This document shows positions 58,446 to 64,000 of a DNA stretch of 64,000 nt, one piece after another; within the stretch, counting starts at the first letter, position 1, and every line of letters begins with the position of its first letter. Made by a program: the position numbers and the translations under genes. Origin of the DNA: Hydrangea macrophylla (Eukaryota > Streptophyta > Magnoliopsida > Cornales > Hydrangeaceae); NCBI GenBank assembly GCA_033977485.1, contig CM066984.1:110465191-110529190 (forward strand), in the 5' to 3' direction. The notes beneath the pieces are model-generated. The model did not search any database. It saw only the letters and a program-made list of their open reading frames with translations, and was not told the DNA's origin.

Positions 58446-61124
58446 AATCTTTGAAAATGAAAACAAAATATTTGGAAGCCCATATTATACAACAAGTTCC
58501 CTAAGACACTGAAGTTTAAGGAAAAAATAAATTAGGACCACTCTTTTTCGAAAATTTTTCTGGAAAACATGTTGTAAATCAACCAAGCTGCTGTGACAGA
58601 GAAAACAAAATGTTTTGGGAGGAATGTATGGGTCAAAATAGGACCTTTCCAAGTGTTTTTAAATCAAACCAAAAAATCATTGTCATTCCTTAATGAGTTT
58701 GAAAGATTTTCCAAGTGGTAGGATGATCATCCATTAAGTATTGAATCCAGAATACTACTTTTAAGTAGAATAACTCACTGTTTTGGGAGTTTTTGAGAAA
58801 ACAAATATTTATTTCTTGGAATAAACAAATATTTATTTCTTGGAATCAAAAGAGGGGGGGGGTTAGAGGGGTTTTAGAAAAGGGGATTTTGAGAGTGTAT
58901 TTCCAGTACTTAAATAAAGATTACAACCACTTGGAATATCTATTCCAAACTCATTTTAAGAACTTCTCAAGTATTTGCAAAACATTATTTTATATGGAAA
59001 CCAAGCTCAAGAATCTATGGGGGTATGATACATGAGAGGATGGATGATACATGATATGATATAATATGCCAAGAGTGGTAAAGAATATGTTTATGGGATG
59101 TTGGTTCATCTAGATACAAGAGAATATTGCATCAAAGAGTGAAAGTTAAAAAGTGGCATGCTGTGAATAGTGTCCAAACTGTGTGCATCACTTTACAAAA
59201 TCATAAAGGGAAGCTAAACATGCCTATAACAATTTGGAAAAAATCAAAGAGCCTCCCTAGTGTGTCTAGAATACACAGAAAAAGATCAAACTCTAACAGC
59301 TATCACAGATTGAAAGAAGCAAATCAGAATGTACACATGACTCAGAAGTAAAAACTGCACTGTTGACTGATTTTGTAATTTTTTTTATAAATAGCAAATC
59401 AACTATTATGATGCTCAAAAGATACAAAGAGTTTCCTAACACATTTAAGTTCAAATTAAAAAAAAATAATAGAAAAGGCCATGTTATGTGATGAAAATAT
59501 CTGAAAACAAATGCAAGGAATCAGACTACAATCTGTGAGAGAAAAGACAAATTATTTACATGAACTTTAAAAATTAAAATATGATATTTTGCACATCTCT
59601 ATAACTATTAGAAAAAATTGGGAACAAACTATGATGTATTAGGGAGATTTTACAAGTGGTTTCATCATCATAACTCAAGTATTTAATTCAAAACAAATCT
59701 TTGAACCTGAGCAGCTCACTATTTTGGATCATTCTTGAAGAAAATGGATTTGGGTTTTGGAATAGAGTTTGAGTTCTTGCTTGAGGGTTTTGACATAGAT
59801 GTTCAAAGCATGAACTTAAACACTTGAGATGACCATGTGAGAACTTAGAACCTCATCCAACCTTGAATCATCAAAGAACAAAAGAAATCAAGAAATGGGG
59901 TTAAGAAGAGATAACAATAATGTAATCAAAGAAAGTGTAAAATAGAAATGGAAATTGAGAAGAGATAACAAAATGTAATCAAAGAAAGTGTAAAATCGAA
60001 ATGGAGATTGAGAATAGATGACAATAATGTAAATAAGAAAGAAAATAGAAATGGGATCAAGAAGGAGAATGATGATGATAAAAACAACAGCTTTCAAGAA
60101 CAAGAATGGAACTCTAGCAAGGTATTCCTCTCATATATGTGTGTGTATAGACATGGAACTCACTCACTACCTCTCTAATGCTCAAGAAGATGGTGAAAGA
60201 ATGTTTGGATGATTGAAGTTTGATAGTAAACTCAAGTAAAAACTCAATTTGATTGAAAATTGGAAAAAGAAGATTAATTCTTTTCTTTCTCTCTCTACAT
60301 TTTTCTATAGTTTCTTCCTAAGCTCTCTCTTAGCTTTCAAGTCTCCCTTTTAAATAGAAGTAAATGGGCTTCTTTCATAGGCAAATGAGGGGTGGTAAAT
60401 GAGATTTTAGAAAGTTCAAAATGGTCTCCCATTAGTCCAAAATAAGTTGGGAACCAAAACTACGCCGTTTTGATTTCTAATATTTATGAAAAGCTCCCCA
60501 AAACAAAATTACAAAAATGAACTTTTTAGGGGCCAGTGCCATGAGGCACTGCTCCTCAAACACCAGATTATTCTGTTTAGGCTCCCAGTGGTTTCGGTAT
60601 TCGCGAAAAGACCCTATTTCGTCCAAAATTCGCAGAAAATGTGTACGAACTCCAAACTGAGCTTGTGATATACTGTTGGAAAGGTAATGGAGTCTACTTT
60701 ATATAAAAAAATAGTTTAAAGATAGGTCATTTTGAAAAGTTTTGCGGTATTCGCGATAAAAGCCGATTTGATCGCCTTTTTCAGCTTCAAAAATTAATAA
60801 TAAATCCGTTTAAATCCAGAAATTATGTGTGATGTACTGTTGGAAAGCTATTGACCTCTAGTATCCATGAAAAATATTTGGAAAATGATACCATGCTCCG
60901 GTTACCAGGTCAACGTTTAGGTCAAACCGGTCAAACCCACCTCCAAGAAGTTCTAGGATCCTCTGGGAGCTCCCAATAGTTGACGTTTTTGTCCGATTTT
61001 CTTTTAAAACTTGTTTTTAGTACTTTTCACATGATCTAGAATGATTTCTGAACATTAGGGCGAATTCATATGATTTTGGCCAAACCCTTGTCAAACCGGC
61101 CAACAAGGACTTTCTAGGAACTTC
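58446..61124. mobile_element. Probable old retroelement DNA, no gene
   Basis: No protein domain is visible. A 24-bp tandem duplication (AACAAATATTTATTTCTTGG.. x2) is at about 58798-58845, and a longer tandem repeat at 59886-60055. The 60500-61120 and 62068-62340 parts repeat phrases (TGACGTTTT...CCGATTTTCTTTTAAAACT against TGACGTTTTCATCTGATTTTGTTTTAAAACT) and end in GGGGTGTCTACA at 62339, an LTR-like end. This suggests the two sides belong to one Tat/Ogre-like element together with 55249-55851. Weak evidence. Confidence 0.35.
59886..60055. repeat. ~57-bp tandem repeat, about 3 copies
   Basis: Units built around GAGATAACAATAATGTAATC AAAGAAAGTGTAAAATAGAAATGG, repeated near 59890, 59950 and 60008 with small changes. 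Non-coding; the open minus frame across it is an artefact of the repeat. Confidence 0.75.
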
Positions 61125-62059
61125 CAGAGGTGTCAAACGGGCCGGGCAGGGCCGGGCTTCACCAAACATTGGGGTGGGCCAAGCCGAGCTTCGGAGAGGA
61201 GGGGGGTGTCCGCCCCTGACTGGTTACCCGGGCCTAGTGGGCTGGACGGGCTAGCGGGCTTTCCTTAACTTTTGGACTAGGCCGTGGTGGGCTTCGGGCC
61301 GGGCCGGGCTTTTTCTTCATTTCGGGTCGGGCTATGGACGGAAGTATGGGTGTCCGCCCAAGCCCGGTGTATGTGAACCGGGACTAGTGGGTCGGGCCTT
61401 GTGGCGGGCCAGGCTTTTAGCCCGAAAAAAGCAGGCCGGTATCGAGCCGGGCCAACCCTACCCGATTAGGGATGGCAATTTACCCCGCCCCGCTGGACCA
61501 CCGCCCCGCCCCGCTCCTAATGGAATGGGTTTGGAGGAGTTATAATAGGAGTAGGAGTGGATTTGGTATGGAAATATAAAAACCCTATAGGAGTCGGGGC
61601 GGAGTTGGTATCCATGAAATACTACCATTTAAAATACGCCCCACCCCGATTAATTCATTAAGTTACTAAATTACTCTAATACTTACAGTTATTTACAACA
61701 AATTAGGGCATATATATACATCTCTTTATCTTCAATATTAATATTTAATTTCTGAATTGTGATTAACAAATTTAGAATCATTTGCGTGAGTGATTTTTAA
61801 GAAATCAAGCTAAAATTAAGTGGGTTTTGAATTATAAAATAACATTTAATTTTGCAATGGTGATTAACAAACGGAGTAGGAGTGTAATAGGAATACCCGA
61901 TAGTAAACGGAGTAGGAGTGGAGTAGGAGTCGGTATTTTACTTAAACGGGATGGGGCGGAGTCGGAGTAGGAGGAAAATAAACTGTGTAGGAGTTGGTAT
62001 AGGGGAACTCCGTACCAACTCCGACCCGTTGCCATCCCTATACCCGATTGACACCTCTA
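61125..62059. mobile_element. hAT-type MITE with another nested in it
   Basis: Ends CAGAGGTGTCAAACGGG and CCCGATTGACACCTCTA with an 8-bp duplication GGAACTTC (61117-61124 and 62060-62067). Without the nested copy it is about 353 bp. The GGGCCGGGC-rich interior is typical of this kind of plant hAT-derived element. No transposase. Confidence 0.85.
61467..62040. mobile_element. Nested hAT-type element, 574 bp
   Basis: Perfect 12-bp termini TAGGGATGGCAA..TTGCCATCCCTA and an 8-bp duplication TACCCGAT (61459-61466 and 62041-62048), the marks of a hAT element. Near the ends are CCCCGCCCCGC and GGAGTAGGAGT simple repeats. It inserted into the older element at 61125-62059. Confidence 0.92.
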
Positions 62060-62067
62060 GGAACTTC

Positions 62068-62421
62068 CGGGACTTATGGGAGCTGACGTTTTCATCTGAT
62101 TTTGTTTTAAAACTAAGTTTATTACTTTTTTTTATGACGTAGTGTGTTTTCATAACTCTTGGTCCAAATTTGGGAGCTTTTGGGCTTTCAGGGGCATTTT
62201 GGTCATTTTTACCGATTCTTGAGCTTTTTGAGAGATGGAGGTGATTTCCAAGAGTCTTTCTACATGACTTTTCAATCATCGAGGACTACCATGCAAGTGG
62301 ACTCCTAAATCTGTTAGTTAACAAAATGGGGTGTCTACACTACCATTACCACCATCCTTGCCACCTCCGGGTACCACCCTCGCCATCTCCGGTGACCACC
62401 CCACCACCTCCGGTGACTTAC
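62068..62421. other. End of the old retroelement, then a CCACC-rich stretch
   Basis: 62068-62339 continues the host of the hAT elements up to GGGGTGTCTACA. 62340-62415 is a short CCACCACC/TCCGG-rich low-complexity stretch. No gene. Confidence 0.4.
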
Positions 62422-63687
62422 TATCACACCCCAACCCGCCTCGGGCGGATAAGGACACGTGTAACAATGCCACTAAAGCACGTTCTCAATGAATATAACA
62501 TAATTCAAGTTTAAACTCTCTTTTAAATTCTTAATAAAACTCATTTGCATGTAATTAACCCCAAGGGTAAAATGGTCATTCAAGATTTTTGTCGGGATAT
62601 TATCTCAAAAGAAAGGTCTTCAAATAAGGAATCGAACGTTGAAAATGGAGTGTGAATACGAGCTCCCTAGACCAAGTTATGTTCACTTAAGTTTTGAATT
62701 TGATTGCCCAAATCATCTCAAGCATTCTGTCAAGAGTTTGCTCAAGCACAATTATTCTGTGCCCAATCCAACTTCTGCAGAAACCATTCTGCCCAGAGTT
62801 CGCTCAACCCAGGGCAGAGTTTGCTCAGTCCAACTTTCTACAGATTACATTTTGCTGCTGCTAAAACAAAACTTGCTACTAAAAACACTATAGTTTGCAA
62901 GTTTAAATCATCCCAAGCCAAACCAAATCTTATGGAGACTTCTAAAATATTTTCAAATCACTATTAAACCATTTCAAAACATTCCCAAAAGACTCCAACA
63001 TGATTATAAACATTACACATATTGCACAAGTGCTTCCTCACACAACACTCCCAATTTCATTAGTTCAACCCAACCATCATAAGAACTTCACAAAAAAAGT
63101 ATTTTCAAGCATTTGGAAGCTACTTACTCCTTCAAAACTCATGAGTTTCAAATAGAAACACAGACAACATGAGAGTTTTCAAAATCATTTCAAACTAGTA
63201 TTTGAGAAGTTATTTGATCAATCAAAACACATAGATTCATCCTTGAAAACATGAACTTGCATCAACCTCCTCATTTATCCCAAACTATACATAAACATTC
63301 AAGCATAAGGAAAACCAAGTTAATTAACATTCATGGTTGACTAATTTCCAAGTCCCTTCCCAACATACACAACTTGTGGTTTGCAAGTGCAACCCACATT
63401 ACAAAACTCATAACCAACGTCAACTTGGACTTGACATACTACAAACCTACCCAAAACACAAGTTGTTTATACATCTCCAAAATGGAAGTTACATTAGAAA
63501 ACTTGAACATCTAGACATATGAACATGACCACACATATATTTACAACTCCCAAGCCCAAACCCGACGTGCCAGTCATTTCCTCTCCTCTTTTTATTCCGT
63601 ATCTACGGTGATTATTCAATAACCACAACAGAAAACAATATTTGCTTAAGCTTTCGCTTAGTGAGTAAAGCTAATCACATGTATGAG
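62422..63687 (-). mobile_element. Partial LTR, relative of 10289-14554
   Basis: Starts TATCACACCCCAACCCGCC (TA where TG is expected) and shares its layout with 10289-11000: ATATTATCTCAAAAGAAAGG against TATATCAAAAGATATCCC, and AAGCTTTCGCTTAGTGAGTA against AAGTTTTCGCTCAGTGAGTA. The far end is not reached or is lost. Between 62733 and 62827 the word GAGTT(T/C)GCTCA occurs three times, the last two 21 bp apart. Confidence 0.5.
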
Positions 63688-64000
63688 TTGTGAGACCTAG
63701 AACCAAATAGGGTAATTTAAATTAATTAGTCAAGCGAATGCGATGTAAAAATTATATATATTTTATTTATTTATTTTATTTTATGGGCATTTATATTTGT
63801 GATATGGGGGTTTATATTGTTAATTATTGATATATTGGGGTCCTAAGATGATATGGGGAAGTTGGGGACTCAAGTGCATGTTTTAAGAAATGTTGGGGTG
63901 TTAAACATAATTTTTAAAAGTTGAAAAACAGATTTTAGGAGATATACGTTAGTTTCATTTCTTCTTCATTTTGGAGAGGGTTTAGAAGAAGAAAAAAAGA
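63688..64000 (+). mobile_element. Possible start of another LTR
   Basis: TTGTGAGACCTAGAACCAAA at 63688 looks like a TG-type LTR start cutting into the preceding LTR just after its AGTGAGTA motif. It continues AT-rich to the window edge; no duplication can be checked. Confidence 0.25.

Noticed and set aside
1..64000. tRNA, rRNA or snRNA genes
   Set aside because: I looked for A/B-box plus acceptor patterns and conserved rRNA words on both strands and found none I could support by eye.

Overview
This is nuclear DNA from a flowering plant, most likely a eudicot. The coding exons are short, with GT..AG introns and AT-rich intergenic DNA. The flanks carry nested LTR retrotransposon remnants, Stowaway and Mutator-type MITEs, hAT-type elements and long (GA)n/(TA)n tracts. 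The species cannot be named from the sequence alone.

Layout. 1-25 kb is a transposon-rich left arm with no intact gene. It holds a truncated LTR (1-1272), a complete solo LTR (1817-4723), a decayed GATA-factor exon (about 5640-6035), several MITEs, and two nests in which one roughly 2.1 kb solo LTR sits inside another (10289-14554 and 16899-21153). 25-49 kb is a gene island with two convergent genes. RRN3/TIF-IA, the RNA polymerase I initiation factor, is on the + strand (CDS 26149-33302, 15 coding exons, 632 aa). A MORC-type GHKL ATPase with a CW zinc finger is on the - strand (CDS 46803-34656, 15 exons, 659 aa). I rebuilt both from splice sites; all exon phases agree and both frames are open throughout. 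49-64 kb is a second transposon-rich arm: a Ty3/Gypsy pol fragment, a solo LTR (51655-54389), an LTR inserted into what looks like a Tat/Ogre-type element (55852-58445), nested hAT elements (61125-62059) and another LTR running towards the right edge.

Function. RRN3 links RNA polymerase I to rDNA promoters; telo-box-like motifs upstream fit a ribosome-biogenesis gene. MORC ATPases act in chromatin compaction and transposon silencing. The two genes need not be functionally linked; they share only a convergent arrangement and homologous Stowaway MITEs in their introns.

Most unusual signal. The LTRs are related in layout and carry arrays of short palindromes set in pairs. The motif differs between elements (CAGTCGACTG; TTCGATCGATTGAA; TACCAATCGATTGGTA; GC-rich TCGCGCGCGCGA-like), but paired boxes keep a spacing of 19-21 bp in most of them. 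In one subfamily the pairs repeat every ~72 bp, in another every ~43 bp. The architecture appears conserved while the motif turns over, as might be expected of a protein-binding or RNA-hairpin array that evolves quickly.
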